Positions 43,572 to 52,859 of a stretch of 64,000 bases of DNA are shown in pieces. Origin of the DNA: G963664835 sp963664835 (lineage in GTDB: Bacteria > Chloroflexota > UBA6077 > FW602-bin22 > JBCLEL01); NCBI GenBank assembly GCA_963664835.2, contig CAXXUG010000022.1, positions 62,001 through 126,000 on the forward strand, in the 5' to 3' direction. Positions within the stretch are counted from its first letter, which is position 1. Each line of letters opens with the position of its first letter. Position numbers and translations under genes: made by a program. Below the pieces are notes generated by a model. That model had not been told where the DNA came from and made no database searches. It saw only the letters and a program-made list of their open reading frames with translations.

Positions 43572-43873
43572 ACAGTACACACTTACGGTCTAATCTACAA
43601 CGAAGGGCCATGCGGAAATTCGTGCCGCCGGCCGGCGAGCGGATCACTGTGCCGCGCCTCTTGACGTCTCCACGGGGTTGTCCGAACGGAGTATCATGAG
43701 TGCAGTGGAAGATTCTCCCGTTTGGCGACTGGCCAATTCGGTTGGGATCTTGTTTGAGTGGTTGAGTACCCGTCCGGCAAATGTCCAGCTAGCTCTTCAT
43801 AATCAACCGGCCGGCGGTGCTTGGACTTGTAATATGACCGACCCCGTTCTCATAGTGGCGCGAAAGAACCAAG

Positions 43874-46372
43874 ATGGCTAGACGCCCCATCCGGCGTAAC
43901 GGCCGCCGCCACGGCGCAACCCAAATGCGCCTGAGCCGGCGAACCGGTTCGCGCCCACAGAACCGCTGGTTAATCGGTGCCCTGATTGGCCTCGCCGGCT
44001 TCGCGTTCTTGGGCGGCGTAATGCTGCTGTTTGTTCTGCTCAGCGTCGGCGCCGTCGTTGGATTCGGCTCCCTGGCGGCCGGCGGCGCGTTTGCCTCGAT
44101 GATTGGCGATCTCCCGGATGTCGAGGGTGCCGTCGAACGGCCGGCCTTCAAGACCGCCACGATTTACGATCGCGATGGCCGGCTTCTCCACGAGATCATC
44201 GATCCCCACGGTGGACGCAGGACCATTGTCAGACTGGAGGAGATGCCACAGCATCTCATAGATGCGGTGACCGCCACCGAGGATCCCAGGTACTTCACCA
44301 ATCCCGGCTTCGACCTGAGGTCGATAGCCCGCGCTCTATTGCAGAACCTCCAGGGAAGAGAGATCGTATCCGGCGCCAGCACGATCACCCAGCAGTTCGT
44401 GAGGGCCACGCTGTTGCCTCCCGAGGAGCGATACGAGCAGAGCTACCGCCGGAAATTACGCGAGGCGGTCTTGGCCTACCGCCTTTCCCAGACCTTCTCC
44501 AAGGAGGAGATTCTCGAGCGGTATCTGAACGAGATCTACTTTGGTAACTTGGCCTATGGCGTCGAAGCCGCCTCGCGCACCTATTTCAACAAGTCCGCGA
44601 GCGAACTCAACCTCTCCGAATCGGCGTTACTCGCCGGACTGATCCAGTCGCCGGTCACCTACAACCCCTTCACCAACCCCAGGGAGGCCAAGGCACGTCA
44701 GTTCCAGGTGTTGAATCTAATGGTGAAACATGGCTTCCTCGATCTTGAAGCCGCGTTGAAGGCGCAACAGGATCCCATCAGGCTCGAATCGCCGGAACAG
44801 GAGATGAGAGCGCCCCACTTCGTCGTATATATTCGCGACCTGATCGAGCGGGATTACGGCACGGATCTCCTCTATTATGGGGGAATAGAGATTCATACCA
44901 CTATCGACCTGGAAGTGCTCGAGGTCGCCCAGAAGATAGCCCGTGAGCACCTGTCAACCCTTCGCGAGTTCGACGCGAACAACGCGGCCCTGGTCGCAAT
45001 CGATCCCAAGACCGCCGAGGTACTCGTCATGATGGGTAGTTTGAACTACTGGGATCCTGAGATTGACGGGCAGGTCAACATGGCGCTGGCGGAACGCCAG
45101 CCCGGCTCGACTTTGAAGCCATTCACCTATCTTACTGCGTTCGAGAAGAGAATTGCATCGCCGGCGACGATAATAGAAGACGAGGAGACCGAGTTCGATG
45201 GCGGAGCCGGCCAGCCTCCTTACGTTCCCAAGAATCACGACAAGCTGTTCAAGGGGCCCGTTTCGATCCGCACGGCGCTCGGCAACTCGCGCAACGTGCC
45301 GGCCGTAAAGATGTTGGACGACATCGGAATCTCGGCGCTGTTGGACACTGTGCATCGCTTCGGCATCACCAGCCTGAATGAGCCCAGTCGATACGGGTTG
45401 TCACTTACTCTAGGTGGCGGTGAGGTTAGCTTGTTGGACCTGGTTTACGCTTACTCCGTCCTGGCGAATGGCGGCGAGCAGATTGGTGCGCAGGTTAGGG
45501 AGACCGACCTGCTGCCGGGCCACCGTGTACTCGAACCCATAGTCATAACCAAGATCGTAGACTCGAACGGCGAACTAATCTTTGAACAGGGACCAACCAG
45601 CAGAGAGCGTCTTGCCTCCGAGCAGGCTACCTGGCTGATCACCGATATTCTCTCCGATGATCAGGCGCGGCAGGATACCTATGGCCCCAATAGTTTCCTG
45701 AAGCTCTCCCGGCCGGCGGCATCGAAGACAGGAACCACCGAACACTTTGAGGACAGCTGGACAATCGGGTACACGCCGAACGTCGTCGTCGGAGTTTGGG
45801 TGGGAAACGCCGATTACACGCCTATGGATCGAATCTTTGGCTCTAGAGGAGCCGGCGGTATCTGGCACAACTTCATGGAAGAGCTCTTGGCCGACCTCCC
45901 TAGAGAGTGGTATGACCGTCCCGATGGTCTCGTTAGGGCTAGTGTTGACGCTGAGACAGGATTGCGACCCGCGCCGGACAAGCCGGTTATAGAGGACTGG
46001 TTTATCGAGGGCACCTTGCCCAGAAGATGGGCCGCGCCGGCCGTGACACCTACGCCCTTGATTCAACCCCAGCCGACTGCCATCTCCACAGTCGAACCTA
46101 CGCCCAACGCTTCACAACTCACAGATGCCAGGAACGCGTCTCATGCCATCGCAGTCCCTGATCTGATAGGTCTCGAAGAAAAGGAGGCCCGAAGGATTAT
46201 CGCTGATAGCGGGTTCAACAACACCTATCCCAATTACCAGACAGCGTCTGACGTTCCCGACCGGGCATTCTTCAACTCAATTCGTCCCGGGCACGTCATC
46301 AGCCAGATGCCGGCGCCTGGCGCCGAAGCAGGCCCCGGTTCTACAATCTTTCTCGCGATCCGTAAGAGGTAG
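43874..46372 (+). CDS. Class A penicillin-binding protein (GT51 plus transpeptidase plus PASTA)
   Basis: An 832-residue bifunctional peptidoglycan synthase. The N-terminus is basic, then a membrane anchor at ~33-72. The glycosyltransferase domain has Glu136 in ATEDPRYF and GASTITQQF (168-176). The transpeptidase domain has all three penicillin-binding motifs: STLK at 412, SRN at 472 and KTGT at 618. A Pro/Thr linker leads to a C-terminal PASTA domain (~765-832), which binds muropeptides. It polymerises and cross-links cell wall outside the membrane. The ribosome site is weak. Divergent from the RHH gene, it stands alone. Confidence 0.93.
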   Translation: MARRPIRRNGRRHGATQMRLSRRTGSRPQNRWLIGALIGLAGFAFLGGVMLLFVLLSVGAVVGFGSLAAGGAFASMIGDLPDVEGAVERPAFKTATIYDRDGRLLHEIIDPHGGRRTIVRLEEMPQHLIDAVTATEDPRYFTNPGFDLRSIARALLQNLQGREIVSGASTITQQFVRATLLPPEERYEQSYRRKLREAVLAYRLSQTFSKEEILERYLNEIYFGNLAYGVEAASRTYFNKSASELNLSESALLAGLIQSPVTYNPFTNPREAKARQFQVLNLMVKHGFLDLEAALKAQQDPIRLESPEQEMRAPHFVVYIRDLIERDYGTDLLYYGGIEIHTTIDLEVLEVAQKIAREHLSTLREFDANNAALVAIDPKTAEVLVMMGSLNYWDPEIDGQVNMALAERQPGSTLKPFTYLTAFEKRIASPATIIEDEETEFDGGAGQPPYVPKNHDKLFKGPVSIRTALGNSRNVPAVKMLDDIGISALLDTVHRFGITSLNEPSRYGLSLTLGGGEVSLLDLVYAYSVLANGGEQIGAQVRETDLLPGHRVLEPIVITKIVDSNGELIFEQGPTSRERLASEQATWLITDILSDDQARQDTYGPNSFLKLSRPAASKTGTTEHFEDSWTIGYTPNVVVGVWVGNADYTPMDRIFGSRGAGGIWHNFMEELLADLPREWYDRPDGLVRASVDAETGLRPAPDKPVIEDWFIEGTLPRRWAAPAVTPTPLIQPQPTAISTVEPTPNASQLTDARNASHAIAVPDLIGLEEKEARRIIADSGFNNTYPNYQTASDVPDRAFFNSIRPGHVISQMPAPGAEAGPGSTIFLAIRKR

Positions 46373-46562
46373 GTTCGACCCCGGCTTTGCGTCAGGATGA
46401 TGCTGAGTCGCGCCGGTGAATAACCTGCCTGCCGACGGCCATCCCAAACGGCCTACGCTAGCCCGACGCATTCGATGGGATAGGCCGACTGCACCTGCAA
46501 CTGGTCCCCGAGAGCACGCATTGAGCGTAGCACCTTAGTGTTTCCCGAAGTCAACGCGCCGA

Positions 46563-46796
46563 TTACCGGCTGGGACCGGCACCCTCGGGTAGGAGCATCA
46601 AGCCTGCGAATACGATCCAACCGGTGATGAAGGGCGGTAGGATCCCGCCTATAAATGCGCCAAATGTCCAGATCGTGCGGTCGCGACCCCGCCTCTCCGC
46701 GAATCTGTAGGTGAGCATAGTCGGCCAGACGACAACAACCAAGATCACTGTCAGAGTGAACGGAAGAGCTGCGGAGTCAAAGATTTCCAAACCCAT
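46563..46796 (-). CDS. Small membrane protein, two predicted TM segments
   Basis: 77 residues with hydrophobic segments at ~11-27 and ~49-68, separated by a basic loop (RFAERRGRDRT). No family recognised. It lies in a 700-base gap between two plus-strand genes and starts at ATG 46796. Confidence 0.45.
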   Translation of the reverse strand: MGLEIFDSAALPFTLTVILVVVVWPTMLTYRFAERRGRDRTIWTFGAFIGGILPPFITGWIVFAGLMLLPEGAGPSR

Positions 46797-47091
46797 TTCT
46801 CTGATTCCCCCGTTAGTCCATCAATCCAATGCATCCGCGACCGCGTCGAGATTCGACGGCCAGATCGCGGACAGGTGTACGCTGGGCTCATCCCTGCCCC
46901 TTAATTATAACTGCAGGCCTCTTCGATGCCCCGTGTTTAGTCGGGAAAACCGAGATTAGCTCATTGAGTGGATGGCAGAGGCAGAGCAAGGAGACGATCT
47001 TACATGACTTAGGTACAATAGGGGGCAGCAGATTTTAACGCTGCTCTAATACTGATCTGTCTCGATCGAGTCGAACTCAGGAGGCGTCGTT

Positions 47092-48297
47092 ATGAAACGT
47101 TTCGGCTTCGTCATCGCACTAGTCGCCGCCCTCGTCGTGAGTGCCGCTCATGCCGCCAATGGAAACGAGGAAATTGAATTGACCGCGGAGCAGCCCAACG
47201 GGGCAGGCTCCCTCATTGGGTCGAGCGGCGGCTCATTTAACTACTACTGGTTCAACTACGTTGGTGGTGACAAGGAAGTGGTGGTGACCATTAACGTCAA
47301 TCACAGTCACCAATCGATGGGCAATCGCGTCGGGTTCAATGTCTACGATGATTCGGCGGCGTTGGTTGGCCGTGGTGAACCTCCACGCGCCCTTCAATCG
47401 AGCACTCACGCCCGGCTGCCTATCACGAGGATCAGCGGGGGCCGCATGCTCATACAAGTTTACAATTATGTCCAGGGTGCGGGTTTCGACTACACAATTG
47501 ACGTGGCCGGCCTTTCATCCGCGCCATCTCCCCAAGTCGCGGGTGCTCCTCACGTGGAAGACGCGCCTACGCTCCAACCCCTTGATTACGCTCTGTCAGG
47601 CACGCTTGAAGGACAACCTTCAGGGGCCTTTCGCTATTACGAACTGAACTACCCAGGCAACAATATAGAGTTCAGCGCCAAACTGAGGAGCACGCCGGTA
47701 TTCCGGTGGTCCGATCAAGCTGTCGGCATGTATCTATATGCCGGCGATATGCTGGTAGCGAGCAGTAGGGAAGCTGAGCGTACCCAGACCTCGATCGCTC
47801 ATATACTAAAGTACCGTGCATTTTATGGCGAAAAACTGACTCTGCAAATTTACAACTATGGCACCGATCACGATTTGAGCTACACGGTGTTCTTGAGCGG
47901 AATCGGCGGCGAGCCGACGCCAGTTTCCGGCAATCACAGCCCCGATACGGCGTTTCAAATCACGCCTCACCTGACCATTGTCGAGGGCGCCGTTCCTGGT
48001 AGTCGCGGCGGGGCGTTCTCATTCTTCAATATTCCTCACCCGGGTGGTTGGTCGAAGGTGACGATCATCGTGCAGATAGAGCGTGAGGACAAGGCCATCG
48101 AACGCTTGACCGGCTTCAATATCTATGAAAATGGCAAATTGACGAGCCAACACTTCGTAGGTCGAGATGGCGAGGGTCGCATGCTCGCAAGAACTTTTGT
48201 GAGTCGCGGCGGGCCTGTCAATCTGGGGCTCCAATTGTTCAACTACAACGATGGTGTTTCTCTTCAATATCGCATAGATGTTTTCGGATTGAATTAG
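47092..48297 (+). CDS. Secreted protein with three internal beta-domain repeats
   Basis: A 401-residue protein with a clean signal peptide (FGFVIALVAALVVSAAHA, residues 4-21). It then consists of three units of ~120 residues, each starting with a GGSFNYYWFNYVGG-like strand pair and ending with a VYNYVQGAGFDYTIDVAGL-like motif (QVYNY, QIYNY, QLFNY). This looks like three beta-sandwich (PPC-like) domains arisen by duplication, suited to binding sugars or surfaces outside the cell. The family name is not certain. ATG has GGAGG 7 bases upstream. Confidence 0.72.
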   Translation: MKRFGFVIALVAALVVSAAHAANGNEEIELTAEQPNGAGSLIGSSGGSFNYYWFNYVGGDKEVVVTINVNHSHQSMGNRVGFNVYDDSAALVGRGEPPRALQSSTHARLPITRISGGRMLIQVYNYVQGAGFDYTIDVAGLSSAPSPQVAGAPHVEDAPTLQPLDYALSGTLEGQPSGAFRYYELNYPGNNIEFSAKLRSTPVFRWSDQAVGMYLYAGDMLVASSREAERTQTSIAHILKYRAFYGEKLTLQIYNYGTDHDLSYTVFLSGIGGEPTPVSGNHSPDTAFQITPHLTIVEGAVPGSRGGAFSFFNIPHPGGWSKVTIIVQIEREDKAIERLTGFNIYENGKLTSQHFVGRDGEGRMLARTFVSRGGPVNLGLQLFNYNDGVSLQYRIDVFGLN

Positions 48298-48424
48298 ATG
48301 GAACACACAATCCCGACCGAGTTGAGCAGTTTGTTGACGCAATTCGGGTCCCTCGCCGGGAGAATCCGAGCTGGTGTTCGGTAGGCTCCGACCGGCCCTG
48401 TAACATTACGGAGTTATTCGGGAG

Positions 48425-48985
48425 ATGAGCGCGCCACATCGGATGACCGCTTCGCCCGCCCGCCTGTTGGATCCGCTTTTCTTGTCCACCGGCGCGGTGA
48501 TATTTATCACCGATCAGGTTACGAAGTCGATCATATTGTCCACCCTGGGTTCCACTGGACCTCGGTCGATCGAGGTCATTGGCGACTATTTGCGCCTGAG
48601 CTTCGTAACGAACAGCGGATCGGCGTTTGGTCTGGTCCAGAACAGCTCCGGCGTGATAGCCATGATCTCTCTCTTGGTAGTGCCGGCCCTTTTCTTTAGC
48701 CGGGCATTTCTCTCCGACCCAGGTTATTTCGTCAGACTGTGCTTGGGCTTATTGGTGGGTGGCGCCCTCGGAAACCTTGTCGACCGGCTTCGTTTGGGCT
48801 ACGTAGTAGACTTCATCGATGTTGGAATAGGCCATCTCCGCTGGCCCGCATTCAACGTCGCCGACAGCGCCTTCGTGGTAGGCGTCATCACGCTCATAGC
48901 GTTGACGACGGTTTTCGGGCAATCCTTAGATCGTTCCCCCACCAAGGATCTAGGACGTCAAACCCAGCAGGACCCCATCAGCTAA
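48425..48985 (+). CDS. lspA: Signal peptidase II (lipoprotein peptidase)
   Basis: A 186-residue membrane aspartyl protease that cleaves prolipoproteins after lipidation at the lipobox. Four hydrophobic segments are visible, plus the family blocks ITDQVTK, FVTNSGSAFG, GNLVDRL with catalytic Asp120, VVDFID, and NVADS with catalytic Asp147. The window encodes several lipoproteins that are its natural substrates. Start 48425 has a ribosome site too close to the ATG; an ATG at 48443 is an alternative. Confidence 0.92.
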   Translation: MSAPHRMTASPARLLDPLFLSTGAVIFITDQVTKSIILSTLGSTGPRSIEVIGDYLRLSFVTNSGSAFGLVQNSSGVIAMISLLVVPALFFSRAFLSDPGYFVRLCLGLLVGGALGNLVDRLRLGYVVDFIDVGIGHLRWPAFNVADSAFVVGVITLIALTTVFGQSLDRSPTKDLGRQTQQDPIS

Positions 48986-49046
48986 TCGATGCACCATCCG
49001 TAGGGCCCTCCGTGTAGATGGTCCGAGCCGCAATCGTTGAGGACAT

Positions 49047-49150
49047 TGTAGGGCTGAGGCTTGTCCCCAGCCGCAAGCAGGTCAGTAACCGAGCCTAGTT
49101 CCGAGCCCCGGCAGAGAAGACCGGCCAACCGGTGCCCGATTCTCATACCC
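49047..49150. repeat. Dispersed hairpin repeat, cluster 4 (partial)
   Basis: Stem GGCTGAGG with CCCCAGCC and loop CTTGT, then CCGAGCCTAGTTCCGAGCC and GCCAACC; the 3' TTTTCATACC half is present but the TGCCGGC hairpin and the end are lost. Confidence 0.65.
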
Positions 49151-49229
49151 TTGACGCGTTTGGACAAGTTGAAATGAGCCCTCGCACATGAAAAGATTTC
49201 CCCGTTAGTAACCCGAAAGCACTCTAGGG

Positions 49230-49249
49230 CCGCACCGGTGTCGGTGCGG
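49230..49249 (+). terminator. Intrinsic terminator-like hairpin
   Basis: CCGCACCG/CGGTGCGG, 8 bp with loop GTGT, followed by TTGTTTC. It lies upstream of the VOC gene and could end transcripts from lspA. Confidence 0.6.
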
Positions 49250-49313
49250 TTGTTTCGAGTGTCTCCAATTGCCATACCGCTCCAAACCATTCACAAGAAA
49301 CGGGAGGTCTATC

Positions 49314-49766
49314 TTGGTTACTGGAATAGAACATGTCGCTGTCACCGTGACCAGCATCGAAAAGTCGATAGGGTTTTACAGGGATATTCTCGGTCTTAGC
49401 GTCCTGTCCGAGCACGAGTTGGAAGGCCAAGAGATCGAGCAGATGGCGGACATGCCCGGCACAAGACTCAAGTCCGTCCGCCTGGGCGTCCCCAACTCCG
49501 ACATGATCATCGATCTGCAAGAGTATTACCACCCGATCGGCACCCGTGTCGTTAGCCGCACCTGTGATCCCTGCAACGCGCACTTCTGCTTCTTTGTCGA
49601 GGATATGGATCAGGCTTACGCCGACATGAAGTCCAAGGGTGTTCGTTTCAAGTCCGAACCTGTCGTTTTCGACTTGGGACCCGAAGGTATAGTCAAAGTT
49701 GTCTGGTTCTATGATCCAGATGACTTCGTTCTTGAGCTGCTAGAGGTCAAGTCAGCCGAGGGCTAG
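49314..49766 (+). CDS. VOC-family (glyoxalase-like) protein
   Basis: A 150-residue vicinal-oxygen-chelate protein: GIEHVAVTVTSIEKSIGFYRD, then DPCNAHFCFFVEDMDQAYADMKSKG and a final WFYDPDDFVLELLEV with the metal Glu. The start is a TTG at 49314, with GGGAGG six bases upstream; the longer open frame from 49269 has no ribosome site. Its substrate is unknown; it is not close to the VOC protein at 28209. Confidence 0.83.
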   Translation: MVTGIEHVAVTVTSIEKSIGFYRDILGLSVLSEHELEGQEIEQMADMPGTRLKSVRLGVPNSDMIIDLQEYYHPIGTRVVSRTCDPCNAHFCFFVEDMDQAYADMKSKGVRFKSEPVVFDLGPEGIVKVVWFYDPDDFVLELLEVKSAEG

Positions 49767-50050
49767 TCTGGTCAGAGGCGCCGGCCTCCGACCCGGACTC
49801 TGCAAGACGAGGTTGCGCCCCGTCCAACGACGAAATGCCCTCAGCACCCGCCTGATCTCCGCGAGCCGAGACCGATGGGATTCTTTAGAATTGGTCGCTG
49901 TCGTCCGAACGTGGCTAGGTCTGTGGATCGCGTCTTGGTCCGAGGGCTCAGTCCGCAGGCGTGCTGTCTGCCGCAGATGCCCCGCCGTGGTAAGTTCCGG
50001 GATGCGTCTTGCCGGGGCCTCGCGATCCTACGTTTGCGTTGAGGGGTCCA

Positions 50051-50918
50051 TTGTCTGAATCCCGGCGCCGTCCTGTCGCCAATCCGGCGTTAGTGACGAC
50101 GTTTCACGACCCGCAGGGCCGCCTCCGTTGGCTGATCGAAACTCTTGGGGAACGTACCCATACACCGGGCCTTTCCGCTCTTGATCATGCCTACCAGGCT
50201 AAAATCGCGGTCATTACCGCAATTACCGATAGTAGGGTGCGCGGTTTCCTCGCCGACCAAGGGTTTTCATTATTGGTCCACGACAACGAGAGCAGATATG
50301 CCTCAAACTGGTTGGCCTTGGAAACCGGACTGAAGAGCGATGCCACCCGGTTCCATCACTGTGACTTAGATCGATTCCTGCACTGGCTGCTCAAATGGCC
50401 CGACGAGCTTTTCCGCGCGGCTCAAAGGATCCCCACGACCCGGGTTGCTCATGTTTCGGCGCACAGCGTGAGCTTTCCTCTCGCATCCGGCTACTCAGCA
50501 TCTCACTGAAGGGCCGGCGAATCGCGTGGCCGCGCGCGCGTTCGGGCTCCCGGACATAGACCTCTTTAGCGGCTCGTTCGGATTCGGTCGCGACGCGGCA
50601 CAAGCACTCGTAAGTGACGGCGCTCGCTCGGAAGCCAGCTTCTTCGTTGAGGCCATCAACGTCCCCTTCCGATTAGGGCTGCCCATCGAGACATTAACAG
50701 TCGAAGGGCTTGAGTGGGAGACACCCGACCAATACCAACGTGAGATAGACCAACTCGGCTACGAAGAGTGGTTGGACAGATTCCAATCACCGGAGGAATG
50801 GAAGTTCCGCTCCCAAATGGCCGCAAATTGGATCGAGATGTGCTGTAAAGCCGGAACCCTTGTCGTTGGGAAAAACGCCGCCGGTTCTGAGAAAATGGGT
50901 CAAGATCGGTCGAATTGA
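50051..50918 (+). pseudogene. Decayed glycosyltransferase-like gene
   Basis: Coding signal runs in frame 2 from a TTG at 50051 (TTFHDPQGRLRWLIETLGE, ITDSRVRGFLADQGFSLLV, FHHCDLDRFLHWLLKWPDEL), then jumps near 50440 to frame 3, passes a TGA at 50469, and continues SHPATQHLTEGPANRVAARAFGLPD to 50918. A frameshift and a stop are thus both present. The HHCDLDRF segment is reminiscent of a DxD metal site in glycosyltransferases, but the family is not certain. The aminotransferase begins 17 bases after it. Confidence 0.6.
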
Positions 50919-50934
50919 AGTGAGGGCGAGAACT

Positions 50935-52092
50935 GTGAATACTTCGAAGATTGAGCTTGTCAGGTCCCAAGTTCCGGTCACTGAAAGGTTGGCGTATCTC
51001 AACACCGGCTCGGTTGGCCCGTTACCAACGGTCGCCGGCGACGCGATCGGCCAGGCCCTTCGCCAAGAGTTGGCCGAGGGCAGAGTCGGCAAGGCGGCAG
51101 CCGAAAGAGGGGACACCCTTAGCGCGGCGGTGCGAGCCCAGTTCTCCGCCATTGTAGGGACCTCGTCCGATGAGATCGCTCTGACCCACTCCACCGGCGA
51201 AGGCATGAACGTCGCGCTTTGGAGTGTGGAGTGGGAATATGGCGACGAGGTTCTGACGACGAACATCGAGCATTCCGCTGCCAGCATTCCTTTGTCTATA
51301 CTCGCTCGCAGGCGCGGCATAGTGATCCGCGAAGTTGACTTGGGACTCGGCGAGGCTGATGCGGTCACCGCTTTGGCCGAGTCGATCGGCCCGAGATCCC
51401 GGATGATTGTGGTTTCGCACGTCTCCTACTCGACCGGCGCTCGGCTGCCCGTTGCCGAGATTGGCGAACTGGCGCGAGAAAACGGCCTGCGGTACGTCGT
51501 GGATGGCGCCCAGGCAGTTGGAGCAGTTCCCGTCGACGTCGGTGTGATGGGCGCTGATTTCTATTCGATTCCCGGACAGAAGTGGCTGTGCGGGCCTCAG
51601 GATGTTGGCGCGTTGTGGGTAAACCTCAAGCAGTTGCCGGCCTTCGAGCGGACTTTCGGTGGCTACCGCTCGAATACTGAGTCGATTCCAGGGGAAGAGA
51701 GCGGTGTGCATCCTGATGCCCGCCGGTTCGAGATAGGCGACAGAAGCGTTCCCCTATTAGCCGGGCAAGCCGCCAGCTTGGACTGGGTGCGAAATCAAGT
51801 TGGCCTTGGCTGGATACACGACCGGGTGTCTCGACTGACCGATTACGCCCGCCGGCGATTGTCATCGGTCGCCGGCCTGTCGATCCTCACGCCGGCAAGC
51901 ATGCAGGCTGGTCTACTTTCCTTCCAAGTTGACGGTTGGGATTCTGGTGAGTTAGTCTTGAAACTAGCCGCCGAAGGCTTCATCGCTCGATGGATCCTCC
52001 GTCCATATTGTGTACGAGTCTCTTGCGGCTTTTATAATACTGAGTCCGAGATTGATAGGCTGGCGTTCACCATCGAAAGTCTGCGGAAGTGA
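50935..52092 (+). CDS. Class V aminotransferase family protein
   Basis: A 385-residue PLP-dependent fold-type I enzyme of the NifS/isopenicillin N epimerase branch. VVDGAQAVGA contains the PLP-nitrogen Asp, IPGQKWLCGP the Schiff-base Lys, and NTGSVGPLP the N-terminal substrate loop. The cysteine-desulfurase loop Cys cannot be placed with confidence, so desulfurase, lyase or epimerase chemistry are all possible. The GTG at 50935 is the likely start; the open frame before it has no homology. The next gene starts inside its stop codon (GTGA). Confidence 0.83.
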   Translation: MNTSKIELVRSQVPVTERLAYLNTGSVGPLPTVAGDAIGQALRQELAEGRVGKAAAERGDTLSAAVRAQFSAIVGTSSDEIALTHSTGEGMNVALWSVEWEYGDEVLTTNIEHSAASIPLSILARRRGIVIREVDLGLGEADAVTALAESIGPRSRMIVVSHVSYSTGARLPVAEIGELARENGLRYVVDGAQAVGAVPVDVGVMGADFYSIPGQKWLCGPQDVGALWVNLKQLPAFERTFGGYRSNTESIPGEESGVHPDARRFEIGDRSVPLLAGQAASLDWVRNQVGLGWIHDRVSRLTDYARRRLSSVAGLSILTPASMQAGLLSFQVDGWDSGELVLKLAAEGFIARWILRPYCVRVSCGFYNTESEIDRLAFTIESLRK

Positions 52093-52829
52093 CTAGAGAT
52101 TTGAGTCAGGCGCGACCTACGATTTGGCCTGTCGCACGCGTAGACCTCCTCAAAGCGGGATTGGCGCTCCTGGTCGCCGTTGCGCTGCTTGCAGTCGACT
52201 TCGAATCGGCCGGCGCGAGCGAGCCCACGTCGAGCGACGGCGTCTATCAATTGCCAGACAGCCTGCCCCAATCAAACTCTATCGCCCCCTTGTCGGTTCC
52301 CTACAGATCGCAACTCGTCGCCGGCGACCCATATTCGAATAGCAACTGCGGACCTGCAGTGTTGGCGATGACGTTTGCCTATTACGGACTCCCTGTCTCG
52401 ATAAGTGAAGCTCGCCAAGACATTAATTCCTACATGGGACTATGGAGCTACGACAATGGTTCCAGTTGGCTTTCTATGAGGTGGGCAGCTCAAATCCACG
52501 GACTCGAAACATACGGGTTGCTGGACGAGGATTGGCTGTACACTAAGTGGTCGCTGTTCGATCTCCTTGCCGAGTCCTCCCAGGGCAATCCCTCAATATT
52601 GCTCGTTAGATATTGGGATCTGCCCGGCCACGAAAATGCCACCTGGTGGGGCGATCACTACATTATCTTTCTCGGCTTGGACGCGAATGGGAACGTCGTC
52701 TATCACGATCCGGCGTTCCACGGAGATGCGGGTGCCTGGCGGACTATGTCCCAGGAGCGACTGATGAGGGCGTGGAACAATACTAGCGTCGGCTTGGTCC
52801 GGACCGCGATGTCGCTACGGGGCCGCTAA
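52089..52829 (+). CDS. Secreted C39-like papain-fold peptidase
   Basis: A 246-residue protein with a signal-type hydrophobic N-terminus (~21-42). Its core matches peptidase C39-like proteins: SNCGPAVLAMTFAYYG with the catalytic Cys, WWGDHYIIFLGLDANG with the catalytic His, and VYHDPAFHGD with the Asp. It likely cleaves peptide or amide bonds outside the membrane; substrates are unknown. The GTG start overlaps the aminotransferase stop by four bases, so the two are co-translated. Confidence 0.75.
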   Translation: MTRDLSQARPTIWPVARVDLLKAGLALLVAVALLAVDFESAGASEPTSSDGVYQLPDSLPQSNSIAPLSVPYRSQLVAGDPYSNSNCGPAVLAMTFAYYGLPVSISEARQDINSYMGLWSYDNGSSWLSMRWAAQIHGLETYGLLDEDWLYTKWSLFDLLAESSQGNPSILLVRYWDLPGHENATWWGDHYIIFLGLDANGNVVYHDPAFHGDAGAWRTMSQERLMRAWNNTSVGLVRTAMSLRGR

Positions 52830-52859
52830 TCGAGCCGGTCGCCTGACACTCCCCTGCTG

